From Darksidea phi (taxonomy: Eukaryota; Ascomycota; Dothideomycetes; Pleosporales; Lentitheciaceae), in assembly GCA_030770425.1 (NCBI GenBank), contig JASJFT010000155.1, positions 43,773-107,772 of the forward strand: a stretch of 64,000 bases of DNA, in the 5' to 3' direction. Within the stretch, counting starts at the first letter, position 1. Each line of letters starts with the position of its first letter. Below, in pieces: positions 11,274 to 27,483 of this stretch. A model generated the notes under the pieces. The model was given only the letters and a program-made list of their open reading frames with translations. It ran no database searches and had not been told where the DNA came from. The translations under genes and the position numbers were made by a program.

Positions 11274-11402
11274 ATGCCTGCGTCGACGACAAGCTCCGTC
11301 TCCTCCACCGCTACCTCGGTCGTGAAACCGACTCCTATCAAGTGTCAGTGCTACTCCGGCGACAGCTGCTCGTGCTGTGTTATTCCTTGCTCGATCATGT
11401 GA
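11274..11402 (+). CDS. Putative 42-residue Cys-rich peptide, metallothionein-like
   Basis: A 42-residue frame starts at an ATG after a CT-rich leader that contains a clean GT-AG intron (11102-11166). The N-terminal 20 residues are Ser/Thr-rich and the C-terminal 20 hold six cysteines in the order C-x-C-x5-C-x-C-C-x3-C (KCQCYSGDSCSCCVIPC). The C-x-C and C-C spacing resembles small fungal metallothioneins, which bind copper or zinc in the cytosol. This is a resemblance in pattern only. No signal peptide is visible. The frame is short enough to arise by chance, so expression or conservation is needed before it is accepted. Confidence 0.4.
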   Translation: MPASTTSSVSSTATSVVKPTPIKCQCYSGDSCSCCVIPCSIM

Positions 11403-11959
11403 ATATCTGGACAGGGGCAGGCATTCTTGTGAATGACAGATTGAAGACATCGTCGGACTTGGTTACCTTCATTTGGGAGTTGATGGTGGATTGAGTGGAT
11501 ACAGGGGGATGTCGTAAGACGAGTAGCGACTTCTCTGCACATCGGTACGCATTGCAGCGCTTCTCTGGTGCGTTCGGGTTTTTGGGGTCTTGACTTTTAG
11601 CGCTCCTTTTGTTATGTCTATATCACGGGTTTAGTTTATGAATACGTCAATTACATGTAACAAACATCTTTGGAATTCTCTCATAAAGTCTGTAGAATAT
11701 CTTTATCGTTCTCCGAATAAACCTTACGTGTTTAGGATCCTTTCTGTTCATTGGTCTGTATATCAGAGCGTACGCGCAGCCGCCACTAGGCTGCTGTTTG
11801 GGCGCTTAACTGAAACAAACTCCGTCATGGACTGGGTACGGCACAGCACACCCATCTCCGTCTAAAGAGCCGACAAGCTGCTCTAGATCTCCGATAGACA
11901 TTTCAACCCTTCGTTTTCGTCCGGCTATTTTCTTTTCGTTCTCTTTTCCCTTCTCGAAA
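11403..11959. promoter_or_regulatory. Intergenic, upstream of membrane-protein gene
   Basis: About 560 bp. It contains AT-rich sequence, then a pyrimidine-rich run (about 11880-11955, ending in CTTTTCCCTTCTCG) directly before the ATG at 11960, typical of a fungal core promoter or leader. No gene is recognised. Confidence 0.5.
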
Positions 11960-13777
11960 ATGTCTAGCCTTTGGTGTTTTCTATTTTATATCATTGCAGC
12001 CTTTTCCTACCTTCCCATCCTAGTTTCAGCTCAACCCATCACCGGCCTTCCTACCACCAACAATGTCTTTCCTCGGAACGGTCAGGAATGTAGCTTCGTC
12101 GGCAACCCTGACATCTACGGCCCCGGAATACGTATCGGCACCTACGCGCAAACCCTCGCTGTCTCTCTCGCAAGATACTTCATCATATCCCAAGTCTTTG
12201 GTCTACGCGACACACTCATCGTCTTCAGCATCGCCCTTTTCACTGTCGCTGTCCTTTTCGCAGCCTCCGCTTCCTCGATGCCTGTGAACGCCGTAGAGTT
12301 CTTTATTATATTGCAGATCTTGAGCTGGAATTGCGTCACTGGCTTGAGGGCTCGGAGCACGTATGCACGGGAAGCACTACGGAATAGAGAAGCGAGGGTG
12401 CTCGCTATGGATGCCATGAATATATCTACGTTGGGATTGCATGTTTGGTTTTGGTTTCGAGGAATCGAGGCACTAGGGCGGGGTGGCAACGGGGAGTGCA
12501 AATTGAAGGTTTTCTTCTTTGTAGAGACGGAGTTGGAGGGATGGTTTCGAAATCTTATGAGGGTTATGACTATTTTGACGTTGGCAGATCATGGACAGGA
12601 GCTGTTTAGGAGGCTTACGGCGGCGTGGGGAAGAGGTATGTGGCGGGAGATGGACAAAGAGATTAAGGAGGCTGTGGAGGGTTTTGAGGAGTGGAAGAGG
12701 AATAGAGTGATCGGTGGGACAAGAGATGTTTCCACAGGACTTGAAGATTCGGAAATTGAGACGAACAAGTCTTCACAGCCCGGTTCTCCCTGCGAAATTG
12801 CCACTGAGGAGAACGGCAGCATCGACGACAGTTCCCTTCCAACCTCGAGCACATGGAACTCTACTAGCACACGAATGGATGAGGAAAGCATCTCTGGTAG
12901 AGTAACTCGTATCAGAATGCAACTCCTATCCGAGCCTAGTGCTGAATCATTGCCTGATCCGATCTCAGACGTCGAGGCCGCCCAACACAGTACAACTGTG
13001 CCACCGGCTTTCAAATGCCAACTCTTCGAGGACATATACGCTGGCGAACTCTTCCTACAACACTGCCGTAGAGCATCGTCCACTGCCCAATTCCAAAAAC
13101 GCCACCCGCGTCTGTATATCATATTCCTCCATCTCTGGGTCGTTGGACGTCCACAAAAGCACAGTAACTCCAGCAGCGACGAACGCCATCCCGATGCACC
13201 ATCGTACGCAAAATGTCTCAAAACCATGCTCAAGGCTCTCTTCACCCTCACCTTCCCCCGCCGGGCTGCCATCCTCTACACCCACCTCGTCTCCCTCCAC
13301 ACCCTCGATCCGATAAACGCGCCATACCAGCTCCATACCGCAATCAAATACCCTTCTTCAACCGATCCACCTTTACCACCATCGCACACTATTGCGCTCG
13401 CGTCCCGCATTTTGGTCGCGCAACTTCCACCGCCCACGCTATACCACAAGTACTCGCAAGCCTTTATCCACCTGTTCATGCATACATTTATGATACTGCA
13501 GATTGAGCTGACGATCAAATGGAATGGCATCACAGGATTGGGTGGTGTTAGTAATGTGGGACAATTGATTCCGCTGCTTGTGGGTATAGGTGGGTTGACG
13601 CTGGTTGTGGCACGGGGGATTGAAGGGGCGTGTAAGGGGGTCAAAGTTTGGAAGAATGGAGGTAGAAGGGATGAGGGTAGCGAAGAGTGGAAGACATTTG
13701 TGGTGACATATGAGGAGTGGAAAGGGATACTCAAATCCGGAAAGGGAATTCAAAGTACAACTAACGTTAGTATTTAA
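11960..13777 (+). CDS. Fungal integral membrane protein, function unknown
   Basis: A single-exon protein of 605 residues. It begins with a hydrophobic signal or anchor (about residues 3-24, ending near VSAQP). A lumenal CSFVGNPDIYGPGIRIGTYAQ motif at about 44-64 follows, typical of a widespread uncharacterised family in Pezizomycotina. Further hydrophobic segments lie at about 65-80, 83-105 and 110-128. A long hydrophilic, Ser/Glu-rich region spans about 215-340, and two more membrane segments lie near the C-terminus (HLFMHTFMILQIELTI and VGQLIPLLVGIGGLTLVVA). The NGITGLGGVSNVGQLIP block between them is the second conserved signature. The topology suggests a loop-bearing membrane protein of the secretory system or plasma membrane. 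No enzymatic motif is seen and I do not assign a function. Confidence 0.8.
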   Translation: MSSLWCFLFYIIAAFSYLPILVSAQPITGLPTTNNVFPRNGQECSFVGNPDIYGPGIRIGTYAQTLAVSLARYFIISQVFGLRDTLIVFSIALFTVAVLFAASASSMPVNAVEFFIILQILSWNCVTGLRARSTYAREALRNREARVLAMDAMNISTLGLHVWFWFRGIEALGRGGNGECKLKVFFFVETELEGWFRNLMRVMTILTLADHGQELFRRLTAAWGRGMWREMDKEIKEAVEGFEEWKRNRVIGGTRDVSTGLEDSEIETNKSSQPGSPCEIATEENGSIDDSSLPTSSTWNSTSTRMDEESISGRVTRIRMQLLSEPSAESLPDPISDVEAAQHSTTVPPAFKCQLFEDIYAGELFLQHCRRASSTAQFQKRHPRLYIIFLHLWVVGRPQKHSNSSSDERHPDAPSYAKCLKTMLKALFTLTFPRRAAILYTHLVSLHTLDPINAPYQLHTAIKYPSSTDPPLPPSHTIALASRILVAQLPPPTLYHKYSQAFIHLFMHTFMILQIELTIKWNGITGLGGVSNVGQLIPLLVGIGGLTLVVARGIEGACKGVKVWKNGGRRDEGSEEWKTFVVTYEEWKGILKSGKGIQSTTNVSI

Positions 13778-15380
13778 TGAACGAGGAGGCTTACGTCACT
13801 GCGGAATATCATTCTACCGTTTAATCGATCAAACACGGTACCAGACACGTGATGGCGCACTTCATGTTTGTCGAGAGGAATCGCAGTGCAACCGGAGCTA
13901 GCATGGCTAAACTCAGCCACAACTTGTTCCGCCATACTTGTGCATAAATTGAGTTCGATAAATGTTCTCGGTACAATTCAAGGTTCTACCGAGGCTAGGA
14001 GAGCTTCCTTTGTGCGCAAGCGGACATCAAGCCGCGCGGCAACAGCCCGGTTCTTAGCGTGATAATGGGAACCATCGACCTTAGCTAATAGCAATTTGCC
14101 CAAGAGAATGCTTCAGGACGGAAACTGGTGCCATTTTCGGTCTCCACCCATCGTTGAATACCTAAAGTAGCGTTTAAGGAAACAAAGCACTAGCTCTAGT
14201 TCTGGAATACGAGTACCAATTGAATGCCCCCGCAGTCAGTCTAGAGTACCCTCCCAGATACAAGTCTACACGGATGAATCTGTACAACTTCTACATCCAG
14301 TCAATACAAGAAGAGAATATGGTAGATATTCGTGCTATCCAACTACGCGACGCGCTCATGAGCAACTTTCCAGACACAGCAGTGACGGCGAGGGCCAAGA
14401 GCGGACCGGTATGATTGACACGGACTGCATCCAGACACACCAAAGCTTCGTGAGAACGTAGACAAGCGGTTATCTGAGGCAGATGGAGGTTGCGTCACCC
14501 AGCAACCCAAATATCATTACGGTTGTGATACACCCATAGACAGCAATCCATTGACTAAGCAATGCAACAGATTTACTGTCTGGGATCTGCACAGTGGGAG
14601 TCTCTTTGGACCACGCAAGCTATACCGCTCAACTGTGTATTGCTTGAGTTGAGAGGAGAGTGCCGGCAAGGCAATGCAAGGACGAGGAGAAGTTGGTGGT
14701 GCCATCCGTAGAGTAGGATTCAATGCAGGTAAGATCAGACTGCCTAGAATGTAAAAGACTGCAGGATATTGGAGGTAGTTCTATATAGAGTAATTAGGCG
14801 CACATCATCACACATCCGACGGTGGCCAGCTTCTGATGCGGACCGGCTAGCCGGATCCATCTCTGGTGCGGTGGTAGCGTGGCGCCGTGTCCTTCTGGTC
14901 GGGAAATAAGCCGCACCCGCGACGGGAGGGATGATGCTTGTCCAGCGATCGTTTGTAAAACACCAGACCCGGCAAGGAGAGCAGAGGGGATATTATGGAC
15001 AAGAGGGCTACATGGCTTCTGCATGCAAGGCCTTTGGGCCAGCTCTGCTCAGTCGAACTCGGATGTGGGTGAGATGGTTGGCACGACTGGACGCTGGGTC
15101 GAGGTATGGCGTGATGTCTTGTCGCTTTGGCGTTGACAGGCTTCAGACCGAGATTTGGTGCAACAGAGCGGCAGGCGTGGGAGGATTGGGCGTCTGCGTG
15201 GCGGTTTCACCAGGAGCCTCTGTTGCTGTTTCTGCTGTGCTCAGCGGCAACAGGCAGGGTGGCGGCGGCAGCATTCTGCGAGCAAGAGGCCCAGGAGTTG
15301 GAGTGGGCGAATCGAGCAGGGCGAAATGCCTTTTATTTGGATTCCGTCAGGGACCGATGTCGTGGTAGATGGCGGTCGGA

Positions 15381-15417
15381 GGGGGGGTTGGGGTTTTGGG
15401 AAAGGGGGGGAGGGGGG
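15381..15417 (+). repeat. G-run cluster, G-quadruplex-forming motif
   Basis: Five runs of G lie within 37 bases: lengths 7, 4, 3, 7 and 6, separated by one to four non-G bases. This satisfies the usual pattern for an intramolecular G-quadruplex on the plus strand. It lies about 620 bp upstream of the STE20 start codon. Confidence 0.75.
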
Positions 15418-16005
15418 TGAGGTTCAACGTCGATGGTACTGCACATGGCAGACTGAGATGTTCTCTGCAGGACACGGGCGACGTGGCGGGCGCGAGACTG
15501 TTCCGAAAGCCGTAGCGGAGACGGGGCCGATTCGCTGTCTCCCATTCCCAGGCCGTCCAACGCTCTGCTGCACGGCGGCGAGCCTGGCTGCTCGCCCTAT
15601 GCAGACAGCTCTAGCGGGGCGCAACGGTCGGCGGCTGGTGGCCATGGCACTATGGCACTGGTGCAGCGGCGGAGAGCGGGCTTGAAACAGCTTCGCTGCC
15701 CTCTGCGTAGGGCCCGGAGATGACGAATGTGGATCGCGGATCGCGGATCGGTGTGAGGGATCAGGATCAGGCTGAAGAGCTGCCGAGCTCTCTCGTCTTG
15801 CAAGGCGTGTCCGTGCATGATATTTGCAGGAGGGCGTCTTCCAATCTGCTTCCACATGCATCTCGTCTGCGTCTGCGTCTGCATCCATCATAGCCGCTAT
15901 TGTGCCTTGAGCCCTGCGCCCTGAGCCCTGTCCGGTGCCTCGTGTCTCGTGCCTCGTCGCTGCTGTCGCGCTCCCGGGCTCCAGGCTCTCCAGAGAGAGG
16001 AGAGA

Positions 16006-16023
16006 GAGCTCGCGCGAGAGCTC
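16006..16023. promoter_or_regulatory. Short hairpin in STE20 leader
   Basis: Two copies of the self-complementary hexamer GAGCTC are separated by six bases (GCGCGA). They can form a 6-bp all-matched stem ending 12 bases before the ATG at 16036. It could influence scanning, but it may simply reflect the low-complexity GA-rich leader. Confidence 0.35.
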
Positions 16024-16035
16024 TACGCGCCCCCG

Positions 16036-19056
<3,021 letters not shown>

Positions 19057-20017
19057 AGCGGCTTGACTCGCTTCACGTCCGCAAAGGGGTTTGCGCACAT
19101 GCCATCATTCTACTCAGATTTCCATACCGAACGGCTAGCACATCCGGTCCGAAACGTCTGGCAAACAGCCCCGAGCCTAAAATGCCTACACACGACATCG
19201 ATAATATATATAGTTAGTAATCGCGTTTTCTACTCCGGGCTTTCCTACCCTTGAGGCCGTTAGGCAGGCATGAACCGAATTTCCACAATTTGGTTGAGTA
19301 CATCGCAACGCCGGCAAATGTACATCTATATATCCGGGGTCGCGGGCCGGAATGTCCAGCGAATCACTTTTCCAGCAGCATCTGATTATTCACTTCAATG
19401 CACCGGCAGCTCGGTGATTGGTTCTTTTTCGTGATAAGCGTTCGCCCGGGGGCCGGGCATACTTCTCTGTGTGCGCTTTCTCTCGAAATTTTCTCCTTTT
19501 GGGATCTCTCCTTGGCTTAGGATCCTTTGATCTGGATGGTGCAAGACATTCTGGTACTTGCTACGCTCTACAGCCTTTTACTTTAGTGTCTATACTTGGT
19601 AGCGGCGTTGGAGGGGAGAGTGAAACGAGGCGGACTTTCAGTAGGCGGCGTTGGCGAGACACAAAAAAAGTCGAGTCCGCAAATACAAGGGGGCGATGAG
19701 GGAGGTACCTCATTCGCATACTCATAGCATGTGCGCTTTTTTGCGCCGGTGATTATTACATAAGACAGAGGTGTGATGTAGTTTGCTGTGGGTGCTCTCC
19801 AAGATGTGGCAGTTACGCGATGCACCGCCACAATGTTCGTCACCAGCTCACTAAGCCGTTGTGGGGGAGCAGCTGCACTGGGCGGGCTCGACACGACGCT
19901 AGGTTGCGTCAACCTCCGGTGACCTACTGCAGGCTGCGACCTCTTGCTTTTGACACCTTCTTCTCCCCCCTTTGCGCTTCCCTAGCTCCTACCCGGAACA
20001 ACCTCACACCCGCCAAT
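19057..20017. other. Intergenic between STE20 and HSE1
   Basis: About 960 bp containing the STE20 3' region and the HSE1 promoter. Open frames are short and without motifs. The last 100 bp are pyrimidine-rich, as expected for the HSE1 leader. Nothing else is recognised. Confidence 0.55.
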
Positions 20018-22130
<2,113 letters not shown>

Positions 22131-23001
22131 TGGGATCACCGCAGACATGAGATAAAGACTGGGAGAAAGGGATGTACACTGCATGGGCAAGTCTAGCGTA
22201 GTTTGATTTTGTACAAGTATTTCACGGTTGGAAAGAATGAAAATGGACCTCAGATGGGGAGATACCATGGTCTTTCCTTTACGACTAGTGCACATGTTTG
22301 AAAGTTTTCTTGCATTGTTTTGCGTGGGGATCGGACGATTGAAACCGAGATGGGAAAATACGTATGGAATACTCTGATTTGGTGTATGTTGCGATATATT
22401 CAATACATGTCGTATTCGCAGGTCTCAGTTTTGAAATGAAGAGGGATGCGGTTTACTTCTAAGTCGTAACAGCCACTACGTCTTCTTGGTGAGGTACTGA
22501 GACGTGCACGTAGTAATTGACTATAAGAGAAATATATATATCCCTTTCAAGAGAAACTGTGTGAGATGGGTGTACGTGTAGCACACTACATGCCCTTAGG
22601 GGCCGAGTTTCAATTATTAACAAATCATCAAATCAAATATAGAATGAAGGACATTATGGTGATATGATAGTCTATTGCAGATATAGAATCGAAAAGGTCG
22701 AGGTTGCAGGCATTGACGCCCAGCAAAAGGCCTCGTAGATAGATAACTTCCTACCAAATCCAATGCGCGCCCCGGTCGTCCAAGTAGACGCCAAGGAACC
22801 GCTAGAATAAAAAAAAGGTCCCGCTGTATGTGTTGAGCACGCAGAACCAAATGCACGCACCGTCCGCATCCCCATCGCTCGGGAAGCTTTGTTAAACAGG
22901 CTGACGTACTCCTGACTTTGGGTGTTTCTTTCCGCTGCGTCTCTCACCGCCATATGCCCATTCTGTATGCTGCGTTGATCGTCCGAGGGGGCCGGTGGAG
23001 C
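22131..23001. other. Convergent 3' region of HSE1 and cytochrome b5
   Basis: HSE1 ends on the plus strand and cytochrome b5 ends on the minus strand, so this is shared terminator and UTR space. It is AT-rich around 22500-22680. Minus-strand frames at 22617-22953 lie directly downstream of the cytochrome b5 stop and show no motif. Confidence 0.55.
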
Positions 23002-23780
23002 TTACTGTCCCGCAAGATACTTGTAAGCACCAAAAGCGAGGGCTCCACCAATGAGAATGATGGCGTATAGGCCGATGCCTGCCGTGGCACCGTCCGTTGT
23101 GGGCGTCGCTGTGCTGGTGGTTGTGTAAGCTTTGGGCTTCGGGTCACCGTCCTGCGCTGGCGTTAGCGAAGATCAATTTTGTCATTGCCGCTCTTGTGAG
23201 CAATCGTAATGAGGGTAAGATGGTGTTGTTTGCGGTAGCGGAACAGTTCCGAAGCCGGTAGCCGGATGATTCCGGCGGAGAATTGGAAAATCAGTAGTGT
23301 GATTCTTGCGATGCGAGTGCGGGACTAAAGAACGGCATGGCGCGGGAAGGAATGTGTGGAGGGGAGGAGAGGCGTACCACTCGCTTCAGGTTGCCCACAA
23401 GCAGACCCTCAAGAATCTCGCGCGCCTCGTCGCTGTGGCCTACGTCCTCGAAAGCTTCCGTTGAGTCCTGGCCGCCGACATCGAGAAGAACCTCTTCGCC
23501 ACCCCTGCAAGCACAAGTCAGCAAATTCCGTCCGTTCCTCCCTTCTACTCTCGCGAAATTATGGCACAAGCGAGTCGAGGTTTTGAAACGCCCCTCGATT
23601 GCAGACCTCGGGGCGCTGTGCGGGTATGGGGGCGTAGCAAAACGTAGCAGGGACCTCCACGTACGGATGCTCGTCGACGAAATTCGACGCATTGTACACC
23701 TTATCGTGGATGACGATGTACAGATCCTTCTTGGTGTTGTGCTCCGAGACGTCGGAGTAAGTGAATTGCTTGTCGGCCAT
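23002..23780 (-). CDS. cyb5: Cytochrome b5, tail-anchored
   Basis: Small haem protein that passes electrons to ER desaturases, hydroxylases and P450s. Exons 23665-23780, 23378-23504 and 23002-23151 give 130 residues. The haem-binding core has the family motif FVDEHPGGEE with axial His38 and the second axial His62 in [11 protein letters not shown]. The core ends near LVGNLKRV at residue 81. After a Thr-rich linker ([10 protein letters not shown]), a membrane segment at about 106-128 ([20 protein letters not shown]) anchors the protein by its C-terminus in the ER membrane. The first junction falls inside the HPGG motif, and splicing is required to restore it. Length and layout match the family. 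Confidence 0.95.
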
Positions 23781-24573
23781 GGTATCCTATGTATCGTAGG
23801 GCACGAGGTATCGTCCTTGTGAAACCGTAACGCCGGAGGCCAAAAGTAAGGCAAGGCAAGGCAGTGGTAGAGAGGTAGAGGAGTGGAAAAGTACAAGAGC
23901 GGGACAAGGACCTCCGGGCGTCACGCCGTCTCTGCCCCCGGTTGATCTAATCTCCAAGCGCCGATTGGTCCCGTGATGCGCACACCCCAAGTCGAATTGC
24001 TCACCGCACCCGGCTGCCTCCAGATTGGGAAACGAGACCCTGAAGGGTCCCCCGCCGCGGGGCTTTTGAGCTACGCTGAGCTGTCAATTCCGCTTTTGCT
24101 TGGGTGGGTGGTTGTTCATGCCAGCATCTGCGGTTCTGGTCTTGGTTATTGCAATGATTTTTTTTTTGTCAAGTGCTACATGCACGGGCCCTATGTGGCA
24201 TTCGTGTTGTGGATGTGTACGTTCCGGTATCCATAGGCTTACTCTCGACGCGGGTACCATCATCCACGTTCGAGTTTCCTACGAAGCACTGCTGTATCTG
24301 CGTTATTCACCAAGTTTCTGCATAGTGGTAATCTCTCCTCGAGATCTGCAAGTTTAATTCCCATTGGCGACGGGGTTCGTAGTCAACATCGGCAAACACA
24401 ATGACGAACGACCTCCAATGTCTTTCTCGGCTGGACAACACGGCTCTTTCGATACAATCACACTCAGCCACGCCGCCTACCTAGAGTGAAGCAGAAACCT
24501 AAGCAAGAGTCGAAAAAGGGTATCATTCATCCGTCCACTCAACGCATCTAATGCACATACTTTTATACAGTGC
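23781..24573. other. Intergenic, cytochrome b5 promoter side
   Basis: About 790 bp with the cytochrome b5 upstream region and the ENP2 3' end. A T-run occurs near 24158. No gene is recognised in either strand. Confidence 0.55.
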
Positions 24574-26815
24574 CTACATACCCCTAAAAACATTGCCACT
24601 AGCACTCCTCCGATCCTTCTTCCGCTCGTGCCTCTGCCCTTGTGTATCGTCGACCCTCTTCTTCGACCTCTTCTCCGGCATGAAGCTGATCTCCCTCTCG
24701 CCGACCACCGTGGTCGTCCCACCACTTCCTGGGGCCCTCCTTTCCTTGAGCTGCGATACGCGCGAGCCGAACGTCTTGTCACGGCTTGGCCCCATCTTCC
24801 TATTCGTTGACGACGAGACAACCATCTGCGGGCCCTGCGTCTTATTGTGTCCTGCTTTTTTGTATGATGATGTGGAGATGCGACCATTGTCTGCCGAAAC
24901 GTCCCTTCGCGCAGGACGTCTCTGCTCTGTTTCGGAATCTGAGGATGATTCGTCTGAAGAACCTTTTTGAGACTCGAGCTCTTCTTGTTCTACAGCTGTG
25001 AGACCCTTGGGCAATCTGGTGCTCGGATTGATAGCTTGAAATTCGTGGCTCTCTTCATCGACCTCGAAATCTTCGTCCTGGAACAAGCGCGCGAAACGTG
25101 GGTCGTTGAGTACACCAGCAGACCTGGCTTCGGCCACGGGTCCTGCGGGTTCTTCGACAGCGGGCGCGGGTTCGACATGTTCGACATCCAGCATATCGTC
25201 ATCGCCGCCCTTTTCGAGTACGCGCTTCGCGCGTCTACGCTCGGCCTTCTCTTCACGCTCCATGATCTTCTCGGCGAGTTTGCGATTGACTTTGACGGAC
25301 GCTTTCTTATTCCCGCGGATGCGTGATTCACGCTCCTTGGATATCTTCTCTTGAATGCTCTTTTGCCGTTGCTCTTGCCACAAATCGGGATTCGAAATCA
25401 GCCTCGCTTCTTCATACAACTTCTGGGCTACAAAGTAGCCGTGCATGTACGGGCGTAGTAAACTCGTAGTCCCAATGAGATGCTCGAGATTGAGCTGTCG
25501 CAGTTGTGGGAGCGTTAGGAACTTGAAGTTATCGTACACTTCGCCTGCTGCCGCCTTGTTGTACGAATTGGGATCATTGGGATCTTCCGCCATTTCTTCG
25601 ACGATGTTGTCAAGGAAAGCACACCATTTCGGGGCAGGCCCCAATTGCGGAATAAAGAAAGAATGCTGTTGTTTCCCTTCGTTGGCCGTGAGCAGCATAC
25701 CGCTATCCTTGCACCACTCAACATGGTTCAGGTCTACCGCGGGTTCCACGGACGTCCAGTGAGCGCCGTTGCGTGCATCCCATATTTTGATAATGCGTTT
25801 ATCGGCTGTAAGGATCTTGGGCTCGGAGTTTTGCGCGCGGGAGGAGGTGGAGGAGTTGAGGTAGATGATGTTCTTTATGGGGAAGCCGTAGCCTTGATCT
25901 TTCTTCAATAGGGGTACTGGTGATCGCAGGTCGTAGAGGTGAACCAGACCATTCGAGTTGCCGGTTGCGAGCTCGAGACCGGAGCGGTGGAACTGTAGGG
26001 CAGTGACCTCGGATCGGCCTTCGAAGGCATCAGTGGGCGCGGAGAGGATGCCGACTCGGTTTCTTGATCGCGGGTCCCAGAATTCAACCGTGCCTAGTGA
26101 GGTACCGAACGCTAGCAAATTGTGACTGTCTTCCGCTATTGATCCCGTATTCACACTGCCGGTGTTGATGCCGCCTTGCAGCGATCCCGCGCCCGCTGTG
26201 GCCATATCATCTCCGCCCACGTCTACCTCATAGCTTTTCATAAACCGGCCTACCTCAAGGTTTAGCCTGTAAACCTCTCCCTGTCCCTCGCCATTCACGC
26301 CAACCGAGGGTATAAGCGCTTCCGCTGAATGCTTGTCATAAACCAGATCTCGACCGAAGCGGGGTATGCGAGTTCTGTAATGTAGACCCCCACCCGTATG
26401 GAGCTCGACGAACCGATCCGTTTGGAGGTGTATTGATTTCGTGTAATCCGAGGATAGTAGTAGGAAGGTTTCGTTTAGGCAGTTGGTGTGACGCTCGAAA
26501 GACAGGGACAGCTGCGGGAGGTTGTGGACGTGGATTTGCGGTTTGTAGGTGCCGGTGGACATGGCCTGAAAGAATTAGCTTTCCCGAAACGTAGAATCTG
26601 CCTTCTCTGCTCACCCAATCGCCATCCTCGCTGACGCGCACGCACTGGCTGGCCTCTTCGAATTCAAAGTCTTGCAGCAGTTCCACGCGGTTGGCGAATT
26701 CTGGGTCTTGCTTCAGGCTCCTCTTGCGCTTTCTTATGAGCCAGTCTGGCAGCGGCCGCGCCTCCGCTCCGGATATTGTGTACACGGGTACAGTGGAGTT
26801 GTTGGAGATTTTCAT
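24574..26815 (-). CDS. enp2: Ribosome biogenesis WD40 protein ENP2 (NOL10)
   Basis: Nucleolar protein of the small-subunit processome needed for 18S rRNA maturation. Exons 26615-26815 and 24574-26565 join through a short intron to give 730 residues. The N-terminus MKISNNSTVPVYTISGA and RPLPDWLIRKRKRSLK are typical of ENP2/NOL10. A WD40-type beta-propeller runs from about 65 to 400 (for example NLLAFGTSLGTVEFWDPRSR and GLVHLYDLRSP). The segment DPNSYNKAAAGEVYDNFKFL and a basic helix (EQRQKSIQEKISKERESRIR) follow. The NUC153-type motif LNDPRFARLFQDEDFEVD lies in the C-terminal third. The C-terminus is Ser- and Lys/Arg-rich, as expected for a nucleolar protein. The gene is divergent from MED13. 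Confidence 0.95.
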
Positions 26816-27483
26816 CGCGGCGGGGACATGGATGTGGCGGGGACAAAATCCTAGGTTTTCGGAAAGGACAATCCTATAAATGGTGGATGTACAGTGGGCG
26901 ACTAGATACACTGCCTACAACTAACCACTTACTTGTCAAAAAGCTGTACGTCGAACAGGTGGTGGAGGCTAGTTTTGGTGAAAGTTCAACTTTTCGAGAC
27001 GTCAGAAAAGATGCAGGGATTACCAGACTGCACGGACCAACTAGTAGCTCCCGCGTGCTGCCCGGATCGCTACTCTCTCTTCGCACCAGCCATCATCACC
27101 AGCATCCAGTCCTCACGCGTTGGGATAGCCCCTGTCCGCACCGACCTAGACACTTTTGGCCGCGTGTAAAGTCGCATTTCTTCTCCAGGCCAGCACTGCA
27201 CTGCTTGCCCTTCTTTGCCGGCGACCTTACGCCTGGTCCCCCACCCCCGCCGCGCCCATCTGCCGGCTTCCAATATGGTCCAGCCGTGCAGTCGAGCGTG
27301 CCATGCCATCTGCATAACCGTCGTGTCGCCATTCTCGTCTTCGAGGTGTATGCCATCCCGATAATATCGCCGTTGCGTTGGCCCGGAAAGAGCGGAGTTG
27401 ATGAAGATTCACAGCGCCGTCTTGGGAGTGCACATACGACGTCAATACCACCTGAGCGTTCCTTAGAGGGAGTAGTCTCTCTA
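26816..27483. promoter_or_regulatory. Bidirectional promoter, ENP2 and MED13
   Basis: The 668 bp between divergent start codons hold both promoters. A plus-strand frame running 26776-27576 overlaps both genes' starts and has no motif, so it is not called. No clear TATA box stands out. Confidence 0.5.

Larger units (their letters stand above)
13778..16035. other. Long intergenic/leader region before STE20
   Basis: Over 2.2 kb with no supported gene. Open frames here, including a 211-residue minus-strand frame at 15424-16059, are compositionally biased and have no motif. The region becomes GC-rich from about 14800. It contains a G-run cluster at 15381-15417, short GGATCGC repeats at 15731-15752, GTCTGC-type repeats at 15863-15884, and a small inverted repeat just upstream of the STE20 start. 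It probably carries an extended STE20 promoter and leader. Confidence 0.5.

Noticed and set aside
12589..13272. Minus-strand frame of 227 residues
   Set aside because: Lies entirely antisense to the well-supported membrane-protein gene and has no recognisable motif.
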